From Pseudomonas syringae (GTDB taxonomy: Bacteria > Pseudomonadota > Gammaproteobacteria > Pseudomonadales > Pseudomonadaceae): a DNA stretch of 64,000 nucleotides. The position numbers were made by a program, and so were the translations under genes. The notes beneath the pieces were generated by a model, which had not been told where the DNA came from, ran no database searches, and saw nothing but the letters and a program-made list of their open reading frames with translations. How positions within the stretch are numbered: the stretch's first letter is position 1; every line of letters begins with the position of its first letter. Shown here in pieces: positions 53,076 to 62,348 of the stretch. The stretch is taken from positions 62,001-126,000 of the forward strand of contig NZ_WKEQ01000001.1 in NCBI RefSeq assembly GCF_021605415.1. The letters run 5' to 3'.

Positions 53076-55925
53076 TCAACCCATTGAAACCTGCCGGGGG
53101 GCAGTGGCTCGGGTTCGAGCCCTGAGCGATTGGTGGCGCCCCGCGTAGGGGGTAGGTGCAACCAACGCGACGGTGTCTTGATTGCGCTTGAGTTTTTCAA
53201 TCACCGAGGGTGTTTGCAGCGACAGTTGCGCGATGTCTTCGAACACCTGCGGATCCATTGCGCCGGATCCGGCGAACTCTAATGCGATCGCCTGCATCCT
53301 GAATTCCAGCATGTCGATCACCACCGGTGTCTGCTCGAAGGCTTCGCTCAATGCTGTCGCGTTCAGCCCTCGTCTGGCGCGATAAAACTCGACGCCTGTC
53401 TTGATCAGACCCGGCGCCTGCGCGCCCAATTTGTCGGCGACTTTTTCAACCGCTTTGTCAGCCAGCGCTTTACCGACTTTCCCGACAAGAAGCGACCGCC
53501 CCTCAGGATGACGGGGGTCATACGCGGACAAGTCGTGCCCCAAAGTGGTCAGGCTCATCGATTTTTTCGGTTCGACACTTTCCACCAGTGCCTTCGGATT
53601 CATTTCAGTTCCTTTGAAGTTGATCGCACGATCCAGCCGATAGGTGTCGATCACCCTGGATACCAGCGAATCGGCCGCTTTTTCGCCAAGGTGCTGGCCG
53701 ATCATTGCGCCTGTCGCCACGCCTGCCGGCCCGAACAAGCCGCCTACGGCACTTCCGCCCGCCCCGCCCAACGCCTTGCCACCGGCGATGATGCTGTTGC
53801 CGACGAGTTGAGTAGTGACACGTCTTGCGAGGGCGCGAAATCGCTGTTGCGGATAGACATGATTGAGCAGTGCATCGCGCATGTCCGAAGCAGTTCTGTC
53901 CACAGTACTCAAGAGCGTCTGCTGCTTCGACACGCTGTCAGTCAACGCTGAAGCGTCGACCTTCACGCCACCGTCTCTGTCCACATGGCCAATGGGCGAG
54001 TTACCCACCATCCGGAACAGGTTCGGGCCGTCGATGAAACCGTTGGGATCGGCATTGACCCAACGTTGCAGCCAAGGGATGTAGAAACGGTAACCGTAGT
54101 AATACAGCCCGGTCGCATCGCGCTCCTTCCCCGAATAGCGCACAACCTTGTAGCTGACCTCGACCGTATCGGCCCCGGCCAGAATGGCCGTCTCGCCGAA
54201 GGGATAAAAATGTTCGTCGCTGATGATCCGCGCATCCGCTGTCAGCTCCAGACACACCGAGCCCAGATGATCGGTGTGGGCATAGCGGTAGCGATCATTG
54301 ATGCCCGAGGGCGGCGGGCTTTCCCAGTGCAGCAATCGCACACTGTTAAGACTGGTCTGCCCAATGACGACTTCGAGGATTTCGCCGGTGCCGTTATGGG
54401 TGCGTAATTCCAGCCCGGGCAAATAACGCACGTCGGCCACAACGGTACGGGCACGGGTTCGTAACGAGCGGATCTTGCGCACCCGCTGCCCCGCGCCGTC
54501 ATAGAGGCACACCTCCTGGTCACGCTCCACCGGGCTGACCGACTGCAACTGGTTGCGCAGATTCCACAGCAATTGCCGCCCCGGATCCAGGATCAGCAGA
54601 TTGCCCCGCGCATCGAATCCCGCCGCAATCTCCTCTTCGGTGGGCGGCAAACCATTGCGATACGGCAAGCAGCGATTGTTGTAGCGCGCCGCCTTCATCC
54701 GGTGACCATGCTGCTGGGCGCCGACATGCACCAGTTCCAGCAAATTGCCGGCGACATCGTAATGATAGGTTTGCCGGTAATTGCTGACCGCCGCCGGATT
54801 CGAGCGGCTGACGGATTCCGGCCCCTGGAATGGCGTGCCCGCTTCCCAGCCGCTCGCTTCAATCAGTTGATAAAGGCTGTCGTAGCCGAATTGCCTGATC
54901 GGATCGATGCGCTGGTTGGCGAAGTAACGGATCGGCTGCGCCTGATCCTCGATGCTCAGCACGTTCCCCATCGGATCGTAACCGTAGAGCAAATGCTGAA
55001 GGATCCGGCCGTTGGCATCTTCTGTGTGTCGAGCCATCAAGCGTCCGTCCTCGGGGCGATAAGCCAGACGGGTCCGAACCCCGTTACCGGCGCGTTCGAA
55101 TTCGACATGACCGTCAGCGTCATAAGCGATATCGCCGACCAGCCACTGCTCGACGGTTTGCCCGCGCAACAGCAAACGGCTCGCCTGTGTTCGACCCTCG
55201 ACAGTCAGCCTGAATGCATGGCGATTACCACGCGCATCGCTTTGCTCCAGCACATGGCCCAACGCTCCAAACCGCCAGCGCGAAGACGCGCCGGGGCCTG
55301 GTTCCAGCAAGCGCTGACGATCCACCACAGCCTCCGGCCAGTCCGGCATTACCGGATCAAGGGTGAAATGGCGGGTGCTCTCGGTGCATTGTGCGTTGAG
55401 CGAAAACCCGTCGAGCAACAGACTGCCTGCCGGGTCATCATGGCGGATCAATTGCCCAAGCTGGTTATGCAGCGGATCGCCCGCGCCAGGCCGCCCATAA
55501 GTCAAACGCTCAACGCATTGCCTGGGTTCGCCCGCGCCTGCTTCAAATATCGCTATCGGCCGTACCAGGACGTCATGGGCAACCTCGCGGGCGATTTCAC
55601 GGCTGTCCCATCCCCACAGGATTTCAGCACCAGGACCGCGCAGCTCGATTTGCGTGCCGGCATCGACGCTGACCGTTTGCACGACCTGACCGGTCAGGGA
55701 ATAAACACTGCGAAGATTTGCCGGTGTCTGCGGGTCAGACGCTTGCAACGCCCACAAACGCGCATCCCAATGCTCGACCACCCGCCCCGCTGCGTCATGG
55801 ACGCTGCGCTCGACCCGGCTCTCGACGGGCGCGCTTTCCACGCAACGCCAATAGGCGATTGTACGAATCGCCAAACCACGTGGATCGGTGGCGGTCAATG
55901 CCGGTGTCTTGTGGTGCAGTGTCAT
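53076..55925 (-). CDS. Orphan TccC/RHS-type toxin-complex C protein with unrecognised C-terminal region
   Basis: 949 residues. The N-terminus TPALTATDPRGLAIRTIAYWR and SLTGQVVQTVSVDAG match TccC-type insecticidal toxin-complex C components. YD/RHS repeats continue to the RHS core at about 600-650 (SGKERDATGLYYYGYRFY, WVNADPNGFIDGPNLFRMVGNSP), where such proteins cleave themselves and release the C-terminal effector. Residues 654-949 are the variable part. They contain a glycine-zipper hydrophobic stretch (about 712-745: GGKALGGAGGSAVGGLFGPA) and helical segments I cannot assign. No TcA/TcB or immunity gene is adjacent. It is convergent to algA and ends 5 nt from the alg terminator. Confidence 0.85.
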   Translation of the reverse strand: MTLHHKTPALTATDPRGLAIRTIAYWRCVESAPVESRVERSVHDAAGRVVEHWDARLWALQASDPQTPANLRSVYSLTGQVVQTVSVDAGTQIELRGPGAEILWGWDSREIAREVAHDVLVRPIAIFEAGAGEPRQCVERLTYGRPGAGDPLHNQLGQLIRHDDPAGSLLLDGFSLNAQCTESTRHFTLDPVMPDWPEAVVDRQRLLEPGPGASSRWRFGALGHVLEQSDARGNRHAFRLTVEGRTQASRLLLRGQTVEQWLVGDIAYDADGHVEFERAGNGVRTRLAYRPEDGRLMARHTEDANGRILQHLLYGYDPMGNVLSIEDQAQPIRYFANQRIDPIRQFGYDSLYQLIEASGWEAGTPFQGPESVSRSNPAAVSNYRQTYHYDVAGNLLELVHVGAQQHGHRMKAARYNNRCLPYRNGLPPTEEEIAAGFDARGNLLILDPGRQLLWNLRNQLQSVSPVERDQEVCLYDGAGQRVRKIRSLRTRARTVVADVRYLPGLELRTHNGTGEILEVVIGQTSLNSVRLLHWESPPPSGINDRYRYAHTDHLGSVCLELTADARIISDEHFYPFGETAILAGADTVEVSYKVVRYSGKERDATGLYYYGYRFYIPWLQRWVNADPNGFIDGPNLFRMVGNSPIGHVDRDGGVKVDASALTDSVSKQQTLLSTVDRTASDMRDALLNHVYPQQRFRALARRVTTQLVGNSIIAGGKALGGAGGSAVGGLFGPAGVATGAMIGQHLGEKAADSLVSRVIDTYRLDRAINFKGTEMNPKALVESVEPKKSMSLTTLGHDLSAYDPRHPEGRSLLVGKVGKALADKAVEKVADKLGAQAPGLIKTGVEFYRARRGLNATALSEAFEQTPVVIDMLEFRMQAIALEFAGSGAMDPQVFEDIAQLSLQTPSVIEKLKRNQDTVALVAPTPYAGRHQSLRARTRATAPRQVSMG

Positions 55926-56103
55926 GTCATGTCGCGCTCGTCAGCTCGGTGTGATCGACACCTGACTTCTAAAGGACAGGCTCCGATGTGGCTACTGTCA
56001 GAAATTACAGTACCGACCAACGGCGGGTTCGCGTGCAGGGCGAATGTCTATTCCTGCGGCCCTTCGGTAGGATGGGGGCCAGGTCTTTTTGGAGCGCTCA
56101 TTC

Positions 56104-56568
56104 ATGTTCATCGGCATCCTGCTGGTCATCACCTGGTTGATCCTGCTGTTGCGGTACCCGGCCAAGGCATTGCCTGTCTCGGTAGCCGCCGCTATCGGGC
56201 TGGGATTGGTGGCGATGTGGGTTGTGTGGCTGGATAACCGCGAGGTCAAGCAACTGGCGCGCCTTGAATTGCGCATCATCTATGCGCCAGAACAATGTCC
56301 GGCGGATCGTCCGCTACGGCTGACCATGAACAACGGTAACAGCGTGCCGCTGACCGAGTTGCGTTGGCGCATCGCGGCCTATGCGCCCGGTGACACCGTC
56401 AATCTCGCCGACAATCAATACTCGGCCCCGCGCTATCGTGGCCCCGGCGAATTGCAGGCCGGCGGCAACTGGCAAGACTGCTTGCCGATGCCGCCGCTAC
56501 GCCCCGGTTACCGCCCGCAAACCCTGGAATTCCGCGCCGAACGATTGCAGGGTAGTTTCTCCGACTGA
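56104..56568 (+). CDS. Small two-helix membrane protein of unknown function
   Basis: 154 residues from ATG 56104, with GGAG 9 nt upstream. Two N-terminal membrane helices (about 2-16 and 20-43) are followed by a periplasmic-type domain with two cysteines (APEQCPADRP, WQDCLPMPPL) that could pair. Close relatives in pseudomonads carry a vague 'multidrug transporter' name that the sequence does not support. The SDR gene starts 35 nt downstream, so the two may be cotranscribed. Confidence 0.82.
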   Translation: MFIGILLVITWLILLLRYPAKALPVSVAAAIGLGLVAMWVVWLDNREVKQLARLELRIIYAPEQCPADRPLRLTMNNGNSVPLTELRWRIAAYAPGDTVNLADNQYSAPRYRGPGELQAGGNWQDCLPMPPLRPGYRPQTLEFRAERLQGSFSD

Positions 56569-56603
56569 TTGCCTCTCCCACTGTTTCGCACAAGGAATGC
56601 GCC

Positions 56604-57428
56604 ATGCCCGTTGCGTTAATCACTGGATGCTCCAGCGGCATCGGCCGCGCCCTCGCCGATGTTTTCAAATCCGCCGGTTATGAAGTCTGGGCCAGCGCGC
56701 GCAAGGCTGAAGACGTCGCCACGCTGAGCGCCGCCGGGTTTATCGCCGTGCAACTTGACGTCAACAATGCGCAAGCGCTGGAACAGTTGGCCGAGCGCAT
56801 CAACCAAGAGCGCGGCGGCCTCGACGTATTGATCAACAACGCCGGTTACGGTGCCATGGGGCCGTTGCTCGATGGCGGGGTGTCGGCGATGCAGAGACAG
56901 TTCGAAACCAACGTGTTTTCGATTGTCGGCGTCACCCGTGCGCTATTTCCGGTACTGCGCCGGGCGAAGGGCCTGGTGGTGAACATCGGCAGCGTTTCCG
57001 GCGTCCTCGTCACCCCGTTCGCCGGCGCCTATTGCGCCTCGAAAGCCGCCGTCCATGCCCTGAGCGACGCGCTGCGCATGGAACTGGCGCCGTTCGGCAT
57101 TCGGGTGATGGAAGTTCAGCCCGGCGCCATCGAATCAAGCTTCGCCAAAAACGCCGGGCATGAGGCCGAGCAGTTGATTAGCGAACAATCGCCATGGTTT
57201 CCGTTGCGTGAAGGTATTCGCGCAAGGGCCAAGGCTTCGCAGGACAAACCGACGCCGGCCAGTGAGTTTGCGGCTGAATTGTTCAAAGCAGTGCGGCAGA
57301 GCAAGCCGCCGAGGATGCTGCGCATTGGTAACGGCAGCCGGGCATTGCCGTTGCTGGCGACGTTGTTGCCCAAAGGCATTCTTGAGTCAGTGTTGATGAA
57401 GCGCTTCGGATTGCGCGGACAGCTTTGA
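56604..57428 (+). CDS. Short-chain dehydrogenase/reductase
   Basis: 274 residues, classical SDR. NAD(P) loop TGCSSGIG (8-15), NNAG (78-81), catalytic Ser130, Tyr143 and Lys147 (YCASK). Arg33 after the second strand (SARK) favours NADP. A hydrophobic C-terminus (ALPLLATLLPKGILESVLMKRFG) resembles membrane-associated retinol/steroid-type SDRs. Substrate unknown. Confidence 0.92.
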   Translation: MPVALITGCSSGIGRALADVFKSAGYEVWASARKAEDVATLSAAGFIAVQLDVNNAQALEQLAERINQERGGLDVLINNAGYGAMGPLLDGGVSAMQRQFETNVFSIVGVTRALFPVLRRAKGLVVNIGSVSGVLVTPFAGAYCASKAAVHALSDALRMELAPFGIRVMEVQPGAIESSFAKNAGHEAEQLISEQSPWFPLREGIRARAKASQDKPTPASEFAAELFKAVRQSKPPRMLRIGNGSRALPLLATLLPKGILESVLMKRFGLRGQL

Positions 57429-57649
57429 GTTGCCTGGGATGTGAGCGCTGACCGAAGTAAACAGAGGCCAACGCTCACGACCGTCTGTCTGTAAACCGCC
57501 TCTACCTGTCAACTCTGACAGTAGACACCCCACCCTCTGAATTCCAGACTCCGACGCAGCCGGAGCTGGAACGTGCATGGCTGCATCTCAGGTCACCTCG
57601 TGCAACCCGGATGAATACCCAACGGTTCTTACGTCATCCAGAGGTGTTT

Positions 57650-58936
57650 ATGGATATCAAGAAATCCCCAAGCCACGCGGGCGATCGCGACACCACATTT
57701 GGCACTGATGGTGAAGTTACGCTGAGCAAGCTTCCTTGGCCTGATGACCTTCCCGTCCGCCTGATCAAGGGCTCTCTGGTGCTCCCTGACAACAAGATCC
57801 TGCTGAGCGTGAATTTGCAAATATCGGATGCCCACACTGTTTACGGATTGGCACGGTTTAGCCCTACTGGAAACCTGGACATTAATTTCGCCAACGGAGG
57901 ATTAATAACCGATCGATTTCCGGGCGGAGAGAGTCATGGGGGAGGCAGACTTCTGCGACTTGCAGATGGACGCCTATTGATGCTCGGTGTCCGCTTCACT
58001 TATCAGGGACCGGAGCCGATTCCACATTTGGCGATGGCCTGCTATTCCAGCGATTACACCCTGGATACGACGTTCGCCGATCAAGGGCATCTCGTCATCG
58101 AAAACAAAGGCAATGAGCTTTGCATGCCAGATTTGTCCAGAGTCGTACAGCAGTCCGATGGAAAGCTGCTTGTTTCCACGACCTATTACGATTTTGATCA
58201 TTACACCCAAACCACCGGCTGCCTTTTGCGCATCGAGCTCAATGGCAGGCTGGATCTTACTTTCAATCAAACGGGTCGCCTGGACTTTAAAGTGCAAGAT
58301 CCGAATGCAGCTACCGCCATCACGGCGTGCCTTTCACAACCGGATGGAAAAATCGTCGTGGCGGGTCATGGATTCTTTCAGCCAGCGCGCGAGACAGCGG
58401 TCATCGCACGCTTCGATAGCCAAGGTATTCTCGATGTCAGTTTCGGCCGCCGCAATTCACCGGGTTATTACAGCGTCGGCCTTGAAGACCAAGTGACCCG
58501 ATTCAACGACCTGGTCGCCACGTCCCGTGGCTTCATTGGCATCGGACAAGCCGGCTCTCAAAACCATCCAAGTACTCTGGGGTTGTTAGTCGGCATTACG
58601 ACCAATGGCTCCGAGGATCCGGCGTTCAACAACGGCAAACCTCATGTGGCCAAGTATCATCCCGAAATAGACAACGCCTGGATTTGCGGTCTGGTACAAA
58701 CCGATGGAAAGGTTATTACCTCCACGGGCCGCCATTACATCTACATTTCCCGCTGGATGGATGACGGTAGCGTCGATGATGGATTCGGCGATGGCGGTTT
58801 CGTGTCGGAAGACACCGAATCCTCACAACAGCCGATCATTCTTTCAGCGCGGGTGGACAACACATTCATGTGGACAGGCAATACCACCGGCGTTGGAGGA
58901 GGATCGACCGGCAAGCTGATCAATTACCTTGCATGA
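57650..58936 (+). CDS. Delta-60 repeat protein, seven regular repeats, probable beta-propeller
   Basis: 428 residues from ATG 57650 (AGAGGTG upstream). Seven copies of the delta-60 motif D-x-x-F-x-x-x-G centre on Phe17, 80, 142, 205, 265, 326 and 379, spaced 53-63 residues. The companion strand DGKLLV/DGKIVVAG recurs between them. Seven such blades suggest a closed seven-bladed propeller. No signal peptide (MDIKKSPSHAGDRD) and no membrane segment. Codon use is visibly more AT-rich than the neighbours, consistent with acquired DNA. Function unknown. Confidence 0.82.
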   Translation: MDIKKSPSHAGDRDTTFGTDGEVTLSKLPWPDDLPVRLIKGSLVLPDNKILLSVNLQISDAHTVYGLARFSPTGNLDINFANGGLITDRFPGGESHGGGRLLRLADGRLLMLGVRFTYQGPEPIPHLAMACYSSDYTLDTTFADQGHLVIENKGNELCMPDLSRVVQQSDGKLLVSTTYYDFDHYTQTTGCLLRIELNGRLDLTFNQTGRLDFKVQDPNAATAITACLSQPDGKIVVAGHGFFQPARETAVIARFDSQGILDVSFGRRNSPGYYSVGLEDQVTRFNDLVATSRGFIGIGQAGSQNHPSTLGLLVGITTNGSEDPAFNNGKPHVAKYHPEIDNAWICGLVQTDGKVITSTGRHYIYISRWMDDGSVDDGFGDGGFVSEDTESSQQPIILSARVDNTFMWTGNTTGVGGGSTGKLINYLA

Positions 58937-58952
58937 TGCCTCAAAGGTTCCG

Positions 58953-59816
58953 CTAACGCGCCGGAGATTGCGTCACCACCACCGTGCACGTAATCCCCGC
59001 CGCCAACAGCACGCCCTCGGGCACTTCATCGATGTGAATGCGCACCGGCACGCGTTGCGCCAGGCGCACCCAGTTGAAGGTTGGATTGACGTCGGCGATC
59101 AGCTCGCGGCTTTCGGGGTTGTCGCGGTCGTAGATGCCGCGTGAAATGCTTTCCACATGGCCCTTGAGCACTTCGCCGCTCATCAGTTGCATATCGGCCT
59201 TGTCGCCGACTTTTACGTGGGGCAGTTTGGTTTCTTCGAAGAAGCCGTAGACCCAGAACGAGTTCATGTCGACGACGGCCATTTTCGCTTCGCCGATGCG
59301 CGCGTAATCGCCGCGATGGACATTCAGATTGGTCACGTAACCGTCTACCGCCGCGCGCACTTCGGTGCGTTTGAGGTTGAGTTCGGCGGCTTCCAGTTGT
59401 GCCTGGGCATGTTGATAGTCAGCCAGGGCCGAGTCGGCGATGTTGCTGGCGTCGTCACGGTTCTCCCTGGAGATCACCAGGTTGTCCAGATCGGCGCGGC
59501 GATGGGCGTTGACCTTGCGCATCTCCCAGGTGGCCTTGCGTGACGCGACCATCGACTGCGCCTGTTTGACCGCGAGGCGATAATGCTCAGGGTCGATGCG
59601 CATCAGCAGATCGCCCTTCTTCACCAGCTGGTTGTCGCGCACCGGCACTTCGACCACTTCACCGGTGACGTCTGCCGCGACGTTGATGATGTCCGCGCGC
59701 ACGCGACCGTCGCGGGTCCACGGGGTGTCCATGTAATGCACCCACAAAGTTCGGCCGATCCACAATGCCAGGGCCAGCACCAGCAGGGTCGCGAGCAGGC
59801 TGAAAAACTTTTTCAT
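58953..59816 (-). CDS. Membrane-fusion protein of an AaeAB-type efflux system
   Basis: 287 residues, HlyD/AaeA family. One N-terminal membrane helix (about 3-24), a lipoyl half-motif VADVTGEVVEVPVRDNQLVKKGDLLMRIDP, a short coiled-coil hairpin (about 85-150) and a beta-barrel domain (ERKLPHVKVGDKADMQL-like). It joins the inner pump to an outer-membrane channel. Last of three tightly packed genes. Confidence 0.92.
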   Translation of the reverse strand: MKKFFSLLATLLVLALALWIGRTLWVHYMDTPWTRDGRVRADIINVAADVTGEVVEVPVRDNQLVKKGDLLMRIDPEHYRLAVKQAQSMVASRKATWEMRKVNAHRRADLDNLVISRENRDDASNIADSALADYQHAQAQLEAAELNLKRTEVRAAVDGYVTNLNVHRGDYARIGEAKMAVVDMNSFWVYGFFEETKLPHVKVGDKADMQLMSGEVLKGHVESISRGIYDRDNPESRELIADVNPTFNWVRLAQRVPVRIHIDEVPEGVLLAAGITCTVVVTQSPAR

Positions 59817-59826
59817 CAGAACGGTC

Positions 59827-60027
59827 TCAACGGTAGACAGTCAGCGCCATGGCGCCGAACAGACAGGTAAACAGACTCAGGCGCAGCAGCGCCGGGTGCC
59901 AGAAGAAACGGTACAAGTCGAACCCCGAAAGGAACCGATCCAGCGCCCAGGCCAGTGCCGCAGCGATGAAAAACATCAGGGTCATGGTCGGCATGTACAC
60001 GCCGTGGAACGCGATTTCACGAGGCAT
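59827..60027 (-). CDS. DUF1656 (AaeX-like) small membrane protein
   Basis: 66 residues: MPREIAFHGVYMPTMTLMFF, with two membrane helices (about 10-28 and 45-62). Always found between the FUSC pump and its fusion protein in aae-type operons; role unknown. Its start overlaps the end of the pump gene by 11 nt. Confidence 0.9.
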   Translation of the reverse strand: MPREIAFHGVYMPTMTLMFFIAAALAWALDRFLSGFDLYRFFWHPALLRLSLFTCLFGAMALTVYR

Positions 60028-62209
60028 GAACGAGTCCTTGTGGCTTGGCGGCGGCCAGTGCGGCGAGGGGTGATTGCGGATCGAGCAGCGAGGTGCGGAT
60101 GAAGTGCAGGTAGCTCTTCACTCGGCGCAGCGCCGAGGTATCGAAATGCGGCGCGAACGGTTCGTCGGTGGCTGCCACACGACTGATCGCATGGTCGACG
60201 GCGATGAGTGCGCGCTCAAGATTGCTCGGGGTCGGCTGCAAGAAAAGGCGCATCAACGAGCGGCCCATCACTCGGATCGCCTGGCGCCACGGTTGCGACT
60301 CGGCATACGCCGGGTGCACCGGAAGAACCGCCTGTTCCTTGCGCAGTTCAATGATCGCGTGACCGACTTCAAGCACCACGAACATCCAGCGCAGCAGGTT
60401 TTTCTGCACTGTCGGCTGACCTGCCGCGAGCCCATAGGCCTGGTGCAGCAAGTCACGGGTGCGGCTTTCGAAACTCGACGCCAGCCCCTTGAGCTTGCCG
60501 CTGATTGCGTACACCACTTGGCCGCGCAGATCCTGCTCCAGGCGTTGCCATAACCAGCGGCTGTTCGGCGGCAGAATAATCGCCCCGGCGGCGGCGCACA
60601 CCAGCATGCCCATGACCATCGCGATGTAGTCGTTGATGAAGGCGTAAGGGTTGTAAATGGTCAGGTTGTCCGGCACCGAACCGGTGCTGAAAAAGATCAG
60701 CAAGCCAAGGCCGACACCGGCGTATTGCGGCCGCGACGTCAGGAACGAACCGAGTACGATGACCGGCGCAAGCATCACACACAGCAATGGGAAACCGTCG
60801 ATCCACGGGAAGATGAAAAACATCTCGACGAAGCCGATCAATGCTCCGAGAAAGGTGCCGCAGGCCATTTGAAACGCCATGCGTTTCGGATTCGGCGTAG
60901 CGGCAGACAAGCCCACAGTGGCGGCAGCAATCAGGGTCATGGTCGCGCCGCTCGGCCAGGCGGTGGCGACCCAATAACTGCCCAGCACGATCAGAATGAA
61001 CGACGCTCGAATCCCCGAAGCCGCTGCCGCCCACCAGTTGGTTTGCGGGGTGAAGGGTTCGTCCCAACGCTCCCGTTCGTGGCGGTGATCGGCCAGTGAA
61101 GCGTGGGTCTGTGCATAACTGTGCAGGTCGTCGACGAAGCGATACAGCAGCTCATACGCCGTATGGAAATCCAGTTGCTCGGCGTCGCTCGGCGCGCTCT
61201 CCTGAAAGATCGCCCGCAAGCTGCGCACCCGCGCCGGCAAGCCTTCCTTGTAGGCCGTGAGCGCCGCCACCAGGCGCGCGGCATCGGGGCTGGTCAACGC
61301 ACGGCCGCTAAAGCCGTCGAGCACTTCGGCCAAGTCCTGCAAACCCGGTTTGATCGCCGCGACGACGTGTTCTTCGTCATTGACACGCAGGCGTTCGAGC
61401 AACTGATGCAAGGCATTGAAGCGTGTGGTGATGCCCATGAATTCGCTGTTCAAACGACTCAGCCGACCGTTGCGCCGACGCATGTGCGGATCTTCGAACA
61501 CCGTCACGCTGCGCAGACCTTCCAGCCCCACGGCTTCAGCGATGAAGCGCACGTTGCTGGCCTCGAACGATTCCGCGTGGCTGCGTCCGCGCAGGCCGTC
61601 GGTGACAAACAGCGCGAACACGCCAAAGCGCTGATACAACGCGTTACGCATTGCCGCGCTGGCGGTTTGCGGCAGGATCGCGGCGCTGACCAGGGTCGAG
61701 CAAAGAATGCCGAGGGAGATTTCCAGCACGCGCCACACCGCCGCCATGAATGCGCCGTCCGGGTGCGCCAGTGCCGGCAAACCGACCATTGCTGCGGTGT
61801 AGCCCGCGAGCACAAAACCGTACGCGCGAAAGTTGCGGCAGCGAGCGGCGCCGGCCGAGCAGATACCGACCCAGATCGCCAACGAGCCGAGGAACAGTTC
61901 GGTGTTCTGCGCGAACAAGGCGATCAGCGCCACCATCACGGCCGACCCGGTGAGCGTGCCGAGGAAGCGATAGAAGCTTTTGGCAAACACCTGACCGCTT
62001 TGCGGCTGCATGACGATGAACACGGTAATCATCGCCGTGCGCGGTTGCGGCAACTCCAGTCGCATCGCCAGCCACAGGGTAAGAAACGCGGCAATCAACA
62101 CCTTGAAGATGTAGACCCAAGTCACGCCGTCGCTGCGCGCCCAGTCGAAAAGACCCCGACGCCATTCGAGCGAATAGAGCCAGCGCAAAGGTGCGGGCAA
62201 GGAAGTCAT
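60017..62209 (-). CDS. FUSC-family inner-membrane efflux pump (AaeB-like)
   Basis: 730 residues. Two blocks of about six membrane helices (about 30-185 and 385-520) separate soluble segments, the p-hydroxybenzoate efflux (AaeB/FusC) architecture. The second block opens with GIRASFILIVLGSYWVATAWPSGA. Likely exports aromatic acids or related compounds; the substrate is not shown by sequence. First gene after the outer-membrane factor and a REP pair. Confidence 0.92.
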   Translation of the reverse strand: MTSLPAPLRWLYSLEWRRGLFDWARSDGVTWVYIFKVLIAAFLTLWLAMRLELPQPRTAMITVFIVMQPQSGQVFAKSFYRFLGTLTGSAVMVALIALFAQNTELFLGSLAIWVGICSAGAARCRNFRAYGFVLAGYTAAMVGLPALAHPDGAFMAAVWRVLEISLGILCSTLVSAAILPQTASAAMRNALYQRFGVFALFVTDGLRGRSHAESFEASNVRFIAEAVGLEGLRSVTVFEDPHMRRRNGRLSRLNSEFMGITTRFNALHQLLERLRVNDEEHVVAAIKPGLQDLAEVLDGFSGRALTSPDAARLVAALTAYKEGLPARVRSLRAIFQESAPSDAEQLDFHTAYELLYRFVDDLHSYAQTHASLADHRHERERWDEPFTPQTNWWAAAASGIRASFILIVLGSYWVATAWPSGATMTLIAAATVGLSAATPNPKRMAFQMACGTFLGALIGFVEMFFIFPWIDGFPLLCVMLAPVIVLGSFLTSRPQYAGVGLGLLIFFSTGSVPDNLTIYNPYAFINDYIAMVMGMLVCAAAGAIILPPNSRWLWQRLEQDLRGQVVYAISGKLKGLASSFESRTRDLLHQAYGLAAGQPTVQKNLLRWMFVVLEVGHAIIELRKEQAVLPVHPAYAESQPWRQAIRVMGRSLMRLFLQPTPSNLERALIAVDHAISRVAATDEPFAPHFDTSALRRVKSYLHFIRTSLLDPQSPLAALAAAKPQGLVHAS

Positions 62210-62245
62210 AGGATCGTGCTCAAAAACTCAATGAAGCCGAACACC

Positions 62246-62335
62246 TGTGGGAGCGGGCTTGCTCGCGAAGGCGTATCCCCAGTCAACTTCAATGTTGAAT
62301 GAGAAACTGCCTTCGCGAGCAAGCCCGCTCCCACA
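62246..62335. repeat. REP pair, GTGGGAGCGGGCTTGCTCGCG family
   Basis: Perfect 27-bp inverted arms at 62246-62272 and 62309-62335 between the outer-membrane factor and pump genes. Confidence 0.9.
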
Positions 62336-62348
62336 TTGATCATTGTAT

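Noticed and set aside
54573..56237. 554-codon plus-strand frame
   Set aside because: Antisense to the TccC-like gene. No family motifs.
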